Part shown: in pieces, positions 54,881 to 62,511 of the stretch
Position numbering within the stretch: position 1 is the stretch's first letter
Layout of the letters: each line of letters opens with the position of its first letter
Source of the DNA: Moritella yayanosii
Lineage (GTDB): Bacteria; Pseudomonadota; Gammaproteobacteria; Enterobacterales; Moritellaceae
DNA: 64,000 nucleotides
Direction of reading: 5' to 3'
Assembly: GCF_900465055.1 (NCBI RefSeq)
Contig: NZ_LS483250.1
Coordinates: 1,798,001 to 1,862,000 of the forward strand
Position numbers and translations under genes: made by a program
The notes under the pieces: model-generated
What the model saw: only the letters and a program-made list of their open reading frames with translations
What the model was told of the DNA's origin: nothing
The model's database searches: none

Positions 54881-55192
54881 TTAAACTTCTTCTAGAATTC
54901 TAGTGTCTACGTTTCCTTTTTTTGGCTCTATTTCAACCTCTTTAAGTAACGCAGTAAAGTGGCGTAGTACTGGCGGTTCGTAAGTAAAGTCCAGACCTTT
55001 CACGTTTGCTGCGTTTTCTTTCACTTTTTGGAATGCTTCAATAACAAAGTCCATATGGGTTTACGTATACGTGGCACGTGGAATCGTAAGGCGAAGTAGT
55101 TCGACAGTGCGACCATCTTCTTACGGTCTAGCCCGTTCTCCATTTCACGTTTATTGATAAGCACAGGGATATAATGATGTTTATTTGGTAGC
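54881..55192 (-). pseudogene. Tryptophanase (or tyrosine phenol-lyase) C-terminal remnant
   Basis: The last ~56 codons read [20 protein letters not shown] then [20 protein letters not shown], the family's C-terminus. Upstream is [14 protein letters not shown], a TAA in place of Tyr/Gln, then THMD. Further out a shifted frame carries [14 protein letters not shown]-like and [10 protein letters not shown] pieces. Deletion, frameshift and stop all occur. The PLP domain is gone. Confidence 0.8.
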
Positions 55193-55265
55193 AAGTCGCA
55201 GATTAGGTAAGGAAGTCATATGGACAAGGTGTCGGCTGCGCGACACCTGTTTTTATACGTTAAAT

Positions 55266-55688
55266 TCAAGCAAAAAATAACGCCGGACTAATATTATATT
55301 TCGTTGAAATAGCCTGAATATGTTCTTTGGTTAGCTTGCGAGTGCCATTAAGGATCATGGAAACTAAGCTTTTGCCGCCAATGACATCTTTCAAGTCATC
55401 AGCTTTCAGTTGGTATTGATCCATTAAAACGCGTAATGTTGCCACGCCATCATCTAAGCTTTCAATACGAGCATTAAATTCAGCGAATTCATCAGCAGTG
55501 TCTTCCCAACGCTCGATCGAAACAGCTAATACTTCGATTAATGATTTATACACATCGTACTCTTCAATCAAGTCATCCATTAACGCTAAAGCGTCTGTGT
55601 ACTCTTCATCTGTTGATATATGACCCACAAAGCTAGCCATTGAAAATAACTCTAATGCAGTTGATTTTACTTGATTAAAATTTTTCAT
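55266..55688 (-). CDS. higA: HigA-type antitoxin (XRE helix-turn-helix)
   Basis: 140 residues. The N-terminal ~75 residues are acidic and helical (toxin-binding type). The C-terminal XRE helix-turn-helix is LMDQYQLKADDLKDVIGGKS, LVSMILNGTRKLTKEHIQAI and KYNISPALFFA. This matches the long HigA form paired with HigB toxins in toxin-first operons. It overlaps higB by 4 bases (ATGA type), indicating coupled translation. It should bind and neutralise HigB and repress the operon through the palindromes upstream. Confidence 0.88.
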   Translation of the reverse strand: MKNFNQVKSTALELFSMASFVGHISTDEEYTDALALMDDLIEEYDVYKSLIEVLAVSIERWEDTADEFAEFNARIESLDDGVATLRVLMDQYQLKADDLKDVIGGKSLVSMILNGTRKLTKEHIQAISTKYNISPALFFA

Positions 55689-55996
55689 TTTGACTCCTTA
55701 GCATATTTTGAACATAGCTTATCGTATTCAGCATGAGGGACTATGCACTTAACAAACATTCGATTATCTCGAAATTCAATAAAAGTAATTAGCCGTAAAT
55801 TATTGCCACCAATATCGAGAACATACCATTTATCTTTATACTTAAAGTTGTCTAAGCTTGGATATACATTTTTCATCTCTAATGGATTTGAAAAATTATT
55901 ACTTTTAAACGACTTATATAATGCTTCAATGGCTGCCGCATCATTCGGATATTTTCGTGCTGCATCACTGAATGGCTTTCTTGATATTACGTGCAT
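55685..55996 (-). CDS. higB: HigB-type toxin (RelE-superfamily mRNA interferase)
   Basis: 103 residues from ATG 55996 (MHVISRKPFSDAARKYPND), chosen for the AGGGG 6 bases upstream and the family's usual opening. It has the HigB/RelE beta-sheet pattern: NVYPSLDNFKYKDKWYVLDI, NNLRLITFIEF and FVKCIVPHAEYDKLC; the HAEYD end is a strong HigB mark with the catalytic His/Tyr. It cuts ribosome-bound mRNA in known members. The pair lies between decayed genes, typical of stabilising modules on mobile or shrinking regions. Confidence 0.9.
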   Translation of the reverse strand: MHVISRKPFSDAARKYPNDAAAIEALYKSFKSNNFSNPLEMKNVYPSLDNFKYKDKWYVLDIGGNNLRLITFIEFRDNRMFVKCIVPHAEYDKLCSKYAKESK

Positions 55997-56009
55997 AAAC
56001 ACCCCTAAG

Positions 56010-56059
56010 TTCACTAAATGTGAATATAGCATCAATTAGGACAATTCACAAGTTGTGAA
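56010..56059. promoter_or_regulatory. Two HigA operator-like palindromes
   Basis: TTCAC-TAAAT-GTGAA at 56010-56024 and TTCACAAGTTGTGAA at 56045-56059. The same outer TTCAC/GTGAA arms lie 35 bases apart centre to centre, just upstream of the higB start. Confidence 0.75.
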
Positions 56060-56068
56060 ATATGCTCG

Positions 56069-56639
56069 TTAAGCTTTAGCAAACTGATAAGTACGATAAC
56101 CACCAATTAAGTTACGTGCTTTAAAGCCATAATTCACTAATTGACGATATGCCACGTAGCCCTACCTGACAGTAGATAATGATCTCTTTGTCTTTTGGCA
56201 ACTCATGCATGCGTTGACGCAATTGATCAACGGGAATATTGATAGGCTCACCAATGTAACCTAACTTCTCTAGCTCACCAGGATTACGTACATCAAGCAG
56301 TAATTGGTTTTCGGTTAAGTGATCAATTTCATCAAAATGGATCGCGGTTGGCTTGCCAGTGACAAAGTCTTGTTCTTCAATGGCACCACCAACCACAGTG
56401 GCATAAGTTGGCTTATTCTGTTCAAGAGTGTGGATTATTTTATCCATATCAGGAATATTACGTAGCGAATACGTTAACGGATTATCAATACCCGGAATAG
56501 ACGGCAAACCACAGTTAGCAAAAGATACAAACGGACCGCGCTCAAACATGATTATTTGCGCATCTTCACTTAAACGGCGAGCGCGTGCCGCAGCCGACGC
56601 ACCACCAGCAACACCACCAATAATTACAATCTTTGTCAT
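56069..56639 (-). pseudogene. CoA-disulfide reductase-rhodanese fusion with large internal deletions
   Basis: The start is intact: FAD-binding GGVAGGASAAARARRL and the redox Cys in FVSFANCGLP. It then jumps through short pieces (GIDNPLTYSLRNIPDMDKII; YATVVGGAIEEQDF) to the C-terminal rhodanese domain (LLLDVRNPGELEKLGYIGEP, NIPVDQLRQRM, EIIIYCQVGLRG). A frameshift follows, and the true end reads YGFKARNLIGGYRTYQFAKA. Roughly 190 of the usual ~550 codons remain. It is divergent from the BigR-like regulator, and CoA-persulfide chemistry fits that partner. Confidence 0.88.
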
Positions 56640-56702
56640 CGCTATTCACTCCACATTTGAGATTAATTAATTTTAATTTGTGAACACACTATAAAACATA
56701 AT

Positions 56703-56760
56703 ATTAGCAAAGACTAATGTAGGTTAATCTAATTAAGTTAAACCTAAATAAGCATTGACT
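56703..56760. promoter_or_regulatory. Operator candidates for the ArsR/BigR-like regulator
   Basis: ATTAG-CAAAGA-CTAAT (56703-56718) is a perfect interrupted palindrome. AGGTT...AACCT (56721-56745) follows, and a further GACTAAT half-site lies near 56757. All lie between the dead CoA-disulfide reductase gene and the regulator. Confidence 0.6.
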
Positions 56761-56817
56761 AATTTAACTTCAGACGTACACTAGGTAACATCAAATTGGA
56801 TAGCAAGGGACGTCATC

Positions 56818-57111
56818 ATGGAAATGAGCGACATGAAAGAGCGTGCAACCGAAGTTGCCGACGTATTAAAAACCATGACACACCCAGAACGATTAATGGT
56901 GTTATGCCAACTTGTTAATGGTGAGGTAAGCGCGAGCCAACTACAGGAAAACTCGACGTTAAGTCAGTCTGCATTTTCACAACATTTAGCGGTGCTAAGA
57001 AAAAACAATATTGTGAAGGTACGTAAAGAATCTCAATCTGTTTTTTATTCTTTGGCTGATAAACGTATCGAAGCGTTAATTGCGAGTTTTTATAAAATAT
57101 TTTGTGAATAA
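56818..57111 (+). CDS. ArsR-family regulator, BigR/SqrR-like (persulfide sensor type)
   Basis: 97 residues. Winged helix with THPERLMVLCQLVNGEVSAS, QSAFSQHLAVLRKNNIVKVR and a dimerisation C-terminus. Two cysteines, Cys30 in the alpha-2 helix and Cys96 at the very end (KIFCE), are placed as the dithiol pair of BigR/SqrR proteins that form a tetrasulfide link with persulfide. Metal-site residues of ArsR/SmtB are not evident. It starts a three-gene unit with two YeeE/YedE genes. It should repress them until sulfide or persulfide appears; this role is inferred. Confidence 0.85.
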   Translation: MEMSDMKERATEVADVLKTMTHPERLMVLCQLVNGEVSASQLQENSTLSQSAFSQHLAVLRKNNIVKVRKESQSVFYSLADKRIEALIASFYKIFCE

Positions 57112-57129
57112 TGTTAAGTAGAGGTCAGG

Positions 57130-57552
57130 ATGGAATTTACAATCCCTTGGGCATCATTGTTCGGCGGTATGTTACTTGGTTTATCGGCGATAGTATTGAT
57201 GTTATTTAGCGGTAAAGTAGCGGGTATCAGTGGGATCATAGGCGGGTTATTAACGCCTAAAAAAAATGAAACCCGTTGGCGTGGTGCTTTTTTAGTGAGC
57301 ATGGTATTAAGTATATTAGTCGTTGCGCCTTTCGGGTTTTCACTGCCTGATGTGAGCGATAATAATATTTTCGTCGTGATACTGGCAGGTTTATTGGTTG
57401 GCTTTGGCTCGCGTTTAGGTAATGGCTGTACCAGCGGTCATGGCATCGTGGGCATGGGTCGTTTTTCTAAACGTTCTATTTATGCAACCTGTGCTTTTAT
57501 GGCATCAGCAATGTTGATGGTACTTATCCGTCGTCTACTTGGGGTATTGTAA
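57130..57552 (+). CDS. YeeE/YedE half-transporter, first subunit (PmpA-like)
   Basis: 140 residues with four hydrophobic segments. The signature LGNGCTSGHGIVGMGRFSKR with its Cys is that of YeeE/YedE (TsuA-type) sulfur-compound transporters. In BigR-controlled operons two such halves, PmpA and PmpB, are encoded in tandem. AGG ribosome site 8 bases upstream. The stop overlaps the next start by one base (TAATG). Transported species is probably thiosulfate or a related sulfur compound. Confidence 0.88.
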   Translation: MEFTIPWASLFGGMLLGLSAIVLMLFSGKVAGISGIIGGLLTPKKNETRWRGAFLVSMVLSILVVAPFGFSLPDVSDNNIFVVILAGLLVGFGSRLGNGCTSGHGIVGMGRFSKRSIYATCAFMASAMLMVLIRRLLGVL

Positions 57553-58019
57553 TGATTAAACCTAGCCTGTTTCAATCTAAAATAGTACGTATTATGGTCG
57601 CAGGCATATCCGGCGTGCTGTTTGGCAGTGGTATGACGATATCTGGCATGGTCGACCCGCATAATGTCATCGCATTTTTAGATATCTTTGGTGATTGGGA
57701 CCCAAGTCTTGCCTTTGTGATGGGTGGTGCTTTATTGGTTTTTTCACCGTTTTATCATCTTGTGATTAAGAAACGAAAAACAGCCATCAATGGTGAAGCT
57801 TTTTCTTACCCGAGCAATAACCACATTGATAACACATTATTATCGGGTGCGATTATTTTCGGTGCTGGCTGGGGATTAGCTGGCATGTGCCCAGGTCCTG
57901 CAATAACCAATATCGCCAGTGGCAGTAGTACTGTTTTAGCCTTTGTAATGAGCATGACTATCGGCATGGTAGCCGCAAATAAATATATCGCAGGGCGATG
58001 TGCTTTACCACTCCGCTAA
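57552..58019 (+). CDS. YeeE/YedE half-transporter, second subunit (PmpB-like)
   Basis: 155 residues, four to five hydrophobic segments. It carries the complementary signatures LFGSGMTISGMVDPHNVIAF and GAGWGLAGMCPGPAITNIAS with a conserved Cys. Together with the preceding subunit it forms the equivalent of one full-length YeeE. Overlap with the upstream gene implies strict co-expression. Confidence 0.88.
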   Translation: MIKPSLFQSKIVRIMVAGISGVLFGSGMTISGMVDPHNVIAFLDIFGDWDPSLAFVMGGALLVFSPFYHLVIKKRKTAINGEAFSYPSNNHIDNTLLSGAIIFGAGWGLAGMCPGPAITNIASGSSTVLAFVMSMTIGMVAANKYIAGRCALPLR

Positions 58020-58083
58020 GCAGAGAAGATCCGCTCAAATATAGCAAGATATCTGACATCTGACATCTGAGACAAGTTAAACC

Positions 58084-58527
58084 CTAGGTCCGCTCATCTT
58101 TAGGTGTTTCCATCACCACCAGTGTGGTGATGGAATTTACTTGTGGGATCTCGCCTAGCACATCAGAATGAAAGCGTTTATAAGCGGTCAGATCGGCCGT
58201 CTCGACGCGAAGCAGATATTCGTTGGCACCCGTGACATTGTGGCACTCGGTCACCTGCTCTACATCCATGATCTGTTCTTCAAAACCACGTTGTGATTTT
58301 TTACTGTGGCTCGACAGGCCAATAGTGACATAAGCAATAAAACCAATACCCAGTTTTTTTGAATTTAGCACAGCGCGATAGCCCTGAATAACGTCACTGC
58401 GCTCTAGTTCTTGCACGCGCCGTAATGTCGCGGAGGCCGACAATCCGATCCGATCTGCAAGCTCAACATTAGCCAACCTGCCGTTCAATTTAAGCTCGCG
58501 CAATATTCTTTCGTCAAACCTGTCCAT
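58084..58527 (-). CDS. Lrp/AsnC-family transcriptional regulator
   Basis: 147 residues from ATG 58527 (MDRFDERILRELKLNGRLAN), with AAGGA 9 bases upstream. An ATG three codons earlier would overlap the ribosome site. Helix-turn-helix NVELADRIGLSASATLRRVQ is followed by the RAM ligand domain (GFIAYVTIGLSSHSKKSQ; CHNVTGANEYLLRVETADL; VNSITTLVVM). It is divergent from a LysE-type exporter with about 110 bases between, so it probably controls export of the amino acid it senses. Confidence 0.92.
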   Translation of the reverse strand: MDRFDERILRELKLNGRLANVELADRIGLSASATLRRVQELERSDVIQGYRAVLNSKKLGIGFIAYVTIGLSSHSKKSQRGFEEQIMDVEQVTECHNVTGANEYLLRVETADLTAYKRFHSDVLGEIPQVNSITTLVVMETPKDERT

Positions 58528-58637
58528 AACGACCATTCCTTGTGTATTTTCATCAATTAGCGCAAATATAGACACAAAATTTACCGCATACTTGCTTAAA
58601 ATACAACTACACATAAGAACTAACAAATGGATTGAAA

Positions 58638-59225
58638 ATGGAATATCAACAACTTATAGCTTTAATAACCTTCGCTTTGGTTTCAACCGTATCACCAGGG
58701 CCAAACAACATTATGCTAATGACCTCTGGCGCCAATGTTGGCTTTATGCGCACTATTCCCCACATGCTCGGCATTACTTTTGGCTTTAGTTTGATGGTTG
58801 CCTTGGTCGGTTTTGGCTTGATGGGACTGTTTACCGCCTACCCAGTTGTGCAGCAAGGTTTACGCATCGCCAGTATGCTTTATCTGCTTTATTTAGCGGT
58901 TAAGATCGCCAAAAGCCAACCCATGACAAACCCAGCAACTGACTACAAACCGATGTCTTTCCTGTCAGCCGCCAGTTTTCAGTGGGTCAACCCGAAGGCT
59001 TGGACAATGGCACTAACCGCAATCAGTGTTTATGCCACATCAGCTGAACCACAAGATATTTTGCTGGTATCTCTGATCTTTGGCCTTGTGAACGTGCCTT
59101 CCGTTAGCCTGTGGACGACAGCCGGAAAGCAACTGCAGGGTATCTTACAAGCACCAAAAAAAATTAAGATGTTTAACTACAGCATGGCCAGCTTGCTGGT
59201 ATTTTCAATTGTGCCAATGCTTTGA
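58638..59225 (+). CDS. LysE/RhtB-family amino-acid exporter
   Basis: 195 residues from ATG 58638 with six membrane segments. The N-terminal ALVSTVSPGPNNIMLMTSGA is the family's P-G-P-x-N block, and FQWVNPKAWTMALTA the second conserved block. It exports neutral or basic amino acids or homoserine-lactone-like compounds by proton antiport; the substrate cannot be read. A divergent Lrp-type gene is the likely regulator. Confidence 0.9.
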   Translation: MEYQQLIALITFALVSTVSPGPNNIMLMTSGANVGFMRTIPHMLGITFGFSLMVALVGFGLMGLFTAYPVVQQGLRIASMLYLLYLAVKIAKSQPMTNPATDYKPMSFLSAASFQWVNPKAWTMALTAISVYATSAEPQDILLVSLIFGLVNVPSVSLWTTAGKQLQGILQAPKKIKMFNYSMASLLVFSIVPML

Positions 59226-59304
59226 CTTCATGTTGAAAATGATGAGGTATATGCGGTGAGATAACGCTTGGTTTGTGGGTATGTTTACCCACCAACCAAC
59301 GATG

Positions 59305-59568
59305 CTACGCTGCAGGGTATATTGTGCCAGAACGTTGTTTCCGTGTCAGATACACAATAGCAGCACTCACCGCTACACCGATGAAACTTAACGACGTTCT
59401 CCATTCTTTAATTCTTTCACTCAACCATAATATGCCCATATTTTGTAATATAAAAAGTGACAGCGGTACCCAGATTGGTTGATCGAACCACTGAGGGTAA
59501 CTAACACCAGCATTCGTCATTTGAATGTGAATGCCAACTGCAAGAGTCGCTACAATCAATAAATACAA
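59305..59568 (-). CDS. Small putative membrane protein, unknown family
   Basis: About 87 residues from a TTG start, with three hydrophobic stretches (LLIVATLAVGIHI; PIWVPLSLFILQNMGILWL; SLSFIGVAVSAAIVYL). Upstream the frame stays open as LPIKARVLLG back to a TAG at the third codon after an ATG, so the true N-terminus may be broken. Residue composition looks real, but I do not recognise it. Confidence 0.4.
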   Translation of the reverse strand: MYLLIVATLAVGIHIQMTNAGVSYPQWFDQPIWVPLSLFILQNMGILWLSERIKEWRTSLSFIGVAVSAAIVYLTRKQRSGTIYPAA

Positions 59569-59630
59569 TCCGAGTAAAACTCGGGCTTTAATAGGTAAAA
59601 AAATAATCTAAATCATAGATTTAAGATATT

Positions 59631-59653
59631 AAAAAGCCGTAAAACGGCTTATT
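59631..59653 (-). terminator. Terminator of the DUF2975-XRE operon
   Basis: Minus strand AAGCCGT-TTT-ACGGCTT followed by TTTAATA, 26 bases past the XRE stop. Confidence 0.8.
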
Positions 59654-59678
59654 ATAAAGACCATACTAAGCTGTGATA

Positions 59679-59903
59679 TTAACTATCGTTATCATCACTA
59701 TTAACTTCAAATTCTAGAATATCGCCAGGCTGGCATTCTAGTACTTCACAAAGCTTGTCGAGTGTTGATAACCGGACTGCTTTCGCTTTACCGTTTTTTA
59801 ATATCGAGAGGTTTGCTTCTGTGATGCCAACAGCTTCAGCCAAGCTTTTTAAGCGCATTTTTCGCTTCGCCATCATTACATCTAAATTAATACAAATAGT
59901 CAT
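59679..59903 (-). CDS. Small XRE-family (Cro/CI, YozG-like) regulator
   Basis: 74 residues. Helix-turn-helix MRLKSLAEAVGITEANLSIL, then KNGKAKAVRLSTLDKLCEVL and LECQPGDILEF, the compact form regularly encoded with a DUF2975 membrane protein. It starts 9 bases after the DUF2975 gene. It probably senses or is tethered by the membrane partner; the target genes are unknown. Confidence 0.88.
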   Translation of the reverse strand: MTICINLDVMMAKRKMRLKSLAEAVGITEANLSILKNGKAKAVRLSTLDKLCEVLECQPGDILEFEVNSDDNDS

Positions 59904-59912
59904 CTCGGTTCC

Positions 59913-60461
59913 TTAAATCGTATGGCTGTTTTCATCAGCAAGAATATAACCTTCTTTCATCACCCATGAAATAATCAAGATAATAAAACCAAGCACTAGT
60001 GTTATAAAATCCACGCCTTCAAATCCAATTGCCAGCATGCGATCACCCGGAGCGTTATTAAACGACAAGATAACCGACATCAATGCACCGTAAACCACAG
60101 AAGCACCAACCCAATAGAATAAGCTGTAACCTAACTTCTGGTAACACATGACATTATCGAGCGAAAAGATTTCGTTACGTTCGTAACTGCGAAATAAATT
60201 AATCAGCACCTTAAGCGCATACATAATGATGCTGCATAAAAATAAGTTGGCGATGGTGGCTAATATTCGCGTTGTTAACGTTAGTGGTAATTGTGTGTAA
60301 CTGTCGATGTTGTGACTGAGCTGAATAACGCCGAATGATGTAAGAAAATCATATGATGTTTCAACCGTTAGCCAGTAATAACATACTGCGATTGGAGTTA
60401 GCACAAAAAGACTTTGAAAAAATATTCGTGCACGACGGCTTTGCTTTTGAATCTTGGACAT
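59913..60461 (-). CDS. DUF2975-family membrane protein
   Basis: 182 residues with four membrane segments (IFFQSLFVLTPIAVCYYWL; LATIANLFLCSIIMYALKVL; LFYWVGASVVYGALMSVIL; FITLVLGFIILIISWVM). The FRSYERNEIFSLDNVMCYQKLGYSLF loop between TM2 and TM3 is the most conserved part of DUF2975. The function of the family is undescribed. The conserved pairing with a small XRE regulator suggests a membrane-linked signal or regulator control. Confidence 0.85.
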   Translation of the reverse strand: MSKIQKQSRRARIFFQSLFVLTPIAVCYYWLTVETSYDFLTSFGVIQLSHNIDSYTQLPLTLTTRILATIANLFLCSIIMYALKVLINLFRSYERNEIFSLDNVMCYQKLGYSLFYWVGASVVYGALMSVILSFNNAPGDRMLAIGFEGVDFITLVLGFIILIISWVMKEGYILADENSHTI

Positions 60462-60519
60462 AATAAGTAATCCTGTTGAGTAGATAACTGGATACTAAGG
60501 CAAAAATAAGTACATTTCA

Positions 60520-60560
60520 ATAATTAATTATTGAATAACGATAATTAATTATTGAATAAC
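60520..60560. repeat. Tandem 20-base AT-rich repeat in the divergent promoter
   Basis: ATAATTAATTATTGAATAAC occurs exactly at 60520-60539 and 60541-60560, period 21 (two helical turns). The core TAATTAATTA is palindromic. It lies between the DUF2975 operon and the KdpD-like gene and is a good candidate for cooperative regulator binding. Confidence 0.7.
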
Positions 60561-60686
60561 AACTTTAATACGTGTTTAACTATTAGATTTACATCATAAA
60601 TAATCACTAATTTTACGCTTTCTTTACGCGAACAACTGACACTAATTTGCTACAGTATTTACAAATCGTTCTTATGGTCTGTTTGT

Positions 60687-61718
60687 ATGATGTACAAGTA
60701 TTGGCGTTCTAACCTCATATTCTTCACATTCGTTATATTAATGAGTGCGCTATTAAGTAGCGTTATCATTGATCTGCTGTTCGGTGCCACGATTGCGGTA
60801 TTACTTATTTTACAGTTAGCCGTGGTGGTCGTAGCCTTACGGTGTAACGCGAAGTTTGCTTATTTTACCGCTATATTCGAAGCCGTGAGTTTCAATTTCT
60901 TATTTACGACTCCGCGTTATTCATTACAGATGTTTCATATGGACGATATAGTGAATCTTCTGGTATTTGTCATTGTCGCACTGACAGCGAGTCAATTGGC
61001 AGAGCATTATCAACGTCAAAAAAATGAGTTAAAACAAGCTCAGCTTAGAAACAGCATCCTACTCTCAGTTTCACATGATTTACGCACGCCATTAGCGACG
61101 ATCATAGGCACGCTAACGACCCTAAAAGAGTACATGGAAAAACTCAGCGAAGTCGAAAAAATAGAGTTGTTAGACAGCGCCACAGCAGAAAGCCATCGGC
61201 TGCATCAATACATAGAGAATCTGCTTCAGGCAACCAAGTTGCAGCATGGTGCGCTCAAATTCAATAAAAGTGACGATTCCATCTTAAACGTCGTTAACCA
61301 AACTATCGATCGTTTTCCAGAATCACGGCAACGCATCAAGCTCATCGCTGCAACGCCATTACCGACGTTGCAGATAAGCAGTTCCTTGATTGAACAAGCT
61401 ATTTTTAATGTATTAGACAATGCTCTCCGTTACACCCCTTCAGACAAAATGGTCAATATCAACGCCTACCAAGCAGGTGATGAGGTCATTTTAGATATTC
61501 AGGATGAAGGCGACGGTATTACGATTGAGCAAGCTGCACATATTTTTGACTTGTTTTATAGCGAGAGTACGCACAAAAATAATGATAGTGGCACCGGGCT
61601 GGGTTTAGCCGTCGCGAAGGGTATTTTGACCGCTCATAACGGTAATGTTGAAGCGATACCGATTACTCATGGCTGTCTCATTCGTATACGTTTACCCGTC
61701 ATTAAGGGAGATCAATAA
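60687..61718 (+). CDS. KdpD-like sensor histidine kinase lacking the N-terminal KdpD/Usp domains
   Basis: 343 residues. It begins directly with the four-helix DUF4118 membrane domain of KdpD (residues ~10-105; FAYFTAIFEAVSFNFLFTTP), then the kinase core: H-box LLSVSHDLRTPLATIIGTL (His near 131), N-box AIFNVLDNALRYTP, G1 DIQDEGDGI, F/G2 FYSEST...GTGLGLAVAKG. KdpD is ~890 residues and has an N-terminal cytoplasmic ATP-binding/Usp half that is absent here. It is followed by a KdpE-like regulator and ktr genes, so it probably governs Ktr potassium uptake instead of Kdp. Confidence 0.9.
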   Translation: MMYKYWRSNLIFFTFVILMSALLSSVIIDLLFGATIAVLLILQLAVVVVALRCNAKFAYFTAIFEAVSFNFLFTTPRYSLQMFHMDDIVNLLVFVIVALTASQLAEHYQRQKNELKQAQLRNSILLSVSHDLRTPLATIIGTLTTLKEYMEKLSEVEKIELLDSATAESHRLHQYIENLLQATKLQHGALKFNKSDDSILNVVNQTIDRFPESRQRIKLIAATPLPTLQISSSLIEQAIFNVLDNALRYTPSDKMVNINAYQAGDEVILDIQDEGDGITIEQAAHIFDLFYSESTHKNNDSGTGLGLAVAKGILTAHNGNVEAIPITHGCLIRIRLPVIKGDQ

Positions 61719-62417
61719 ATGACTTATAAAATATTGGTGGTCGATGATGAACCACAAATTCATACTTTTATTCGTATCTCATTGGCTGCGGAAGGTTTCG
61801 ACTATATTGGTGCAACATCGATTAAATCAGCTCTGGATATTTTCCATCGGGAACAACCGCATATTATTGTGCTTGATCTGGGACTGCCTGATGGGGATGG
61901 CACTCAATTTTTGCAGTCTATTCGTCAAACCGTTAAAACACCTGTGCTTATCCTAACGGCAAGAGATCAGGAAGCAGAAAAAGTACGCCTATTAGAAGCG
62001 GGAGCGAATGATTACTTGAGCAAACCATTCGGCATTAAAGAACTTATCGTGCGCATTAAAGTACTTGTTCGTGATTTGGTCGATAACGCGCCGTGCTCCG
62101 ATATACTCGTCAGTGACCGACTTCAATTACAGAAAAGCACGAACCAAGTATGGCTAGATAATAAAGAAATCGCCTTAACCAAAAAGGAGTTTTCTTTCGT
62201 TGAAAAACTCATGAACCAACCTGGAAAGCTAGTGAAACAAGCAGAATTGCTGGAGGACATTTGGGGACACACGCATCGCAATGATACCCATTATCTGCGA
62301 ATTTTAGTGAGTCAGCTACGTAAGAAATTGAGCGATAGTGCCGATCGGCAACAACTAATAAAGACAGAATCTGGGCTGGGGTACCGCTTAATCTCAGATA
62401 ACACTGGACGTCATTAA
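61719..62417 (+). CDS. KdpE-like response regulator (OmpR family)
   Basis: 232 residues. Receiver: VVDDEPQIHTFIRISL (acidic pocket), phospho-Asp in IIVLDLGLPDGDG, Thr in ILTARDQ, Lys in YLSKPFGIKEL. The C-terminal OmpR winged helix has LTKKEFSFVEKLMNQPGKLV and HYLRILVSQLRKKLSD...ESGLGYRLI. The start codon immediately follows the kinase stop, so the two are coupled. Likely target: the ktrAB genes 70 bases downstream. Confidence 0.92.
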   Translation: MTYKILVVDDEPQIHTFIRISLAAEGFDYIGATSIKSALDIFHREQPHIIVLDLGLPDGDGTQFLQSIRQTVKTPVLILTARDQEAEKVRLLEAGANDYLSKPFGIKELIVRIKVLVRDLVDNAPCSDILVSDRLQLQKSTNQVWLDNKEIALTKKEFSFVEKLMNQPGKLVKQAELLEDIWGHTHRNDTHYLRILVSQLRKKLSDSADRQQLIKTESGLGYRLISDNTGRH

Positions 62418-62511
62418 TCCTAAAACATCTTTCATTTACTGAACATGACAATACTTAGCGGCGCTTGCGGGTGCTTTTTATCACTTTTTGAACATAGAAA
62501 AGGCAGTCATT

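Noticed and set aside
28148-59610. Genome-wide amber recoding, suggested by three small genes with early in-frame TAG
   Set aside because: Several intact genes here end in TAG without extended homology, and the broken genes also carry TAA, TGA and frameshifts. Ordinary decay explains it better.
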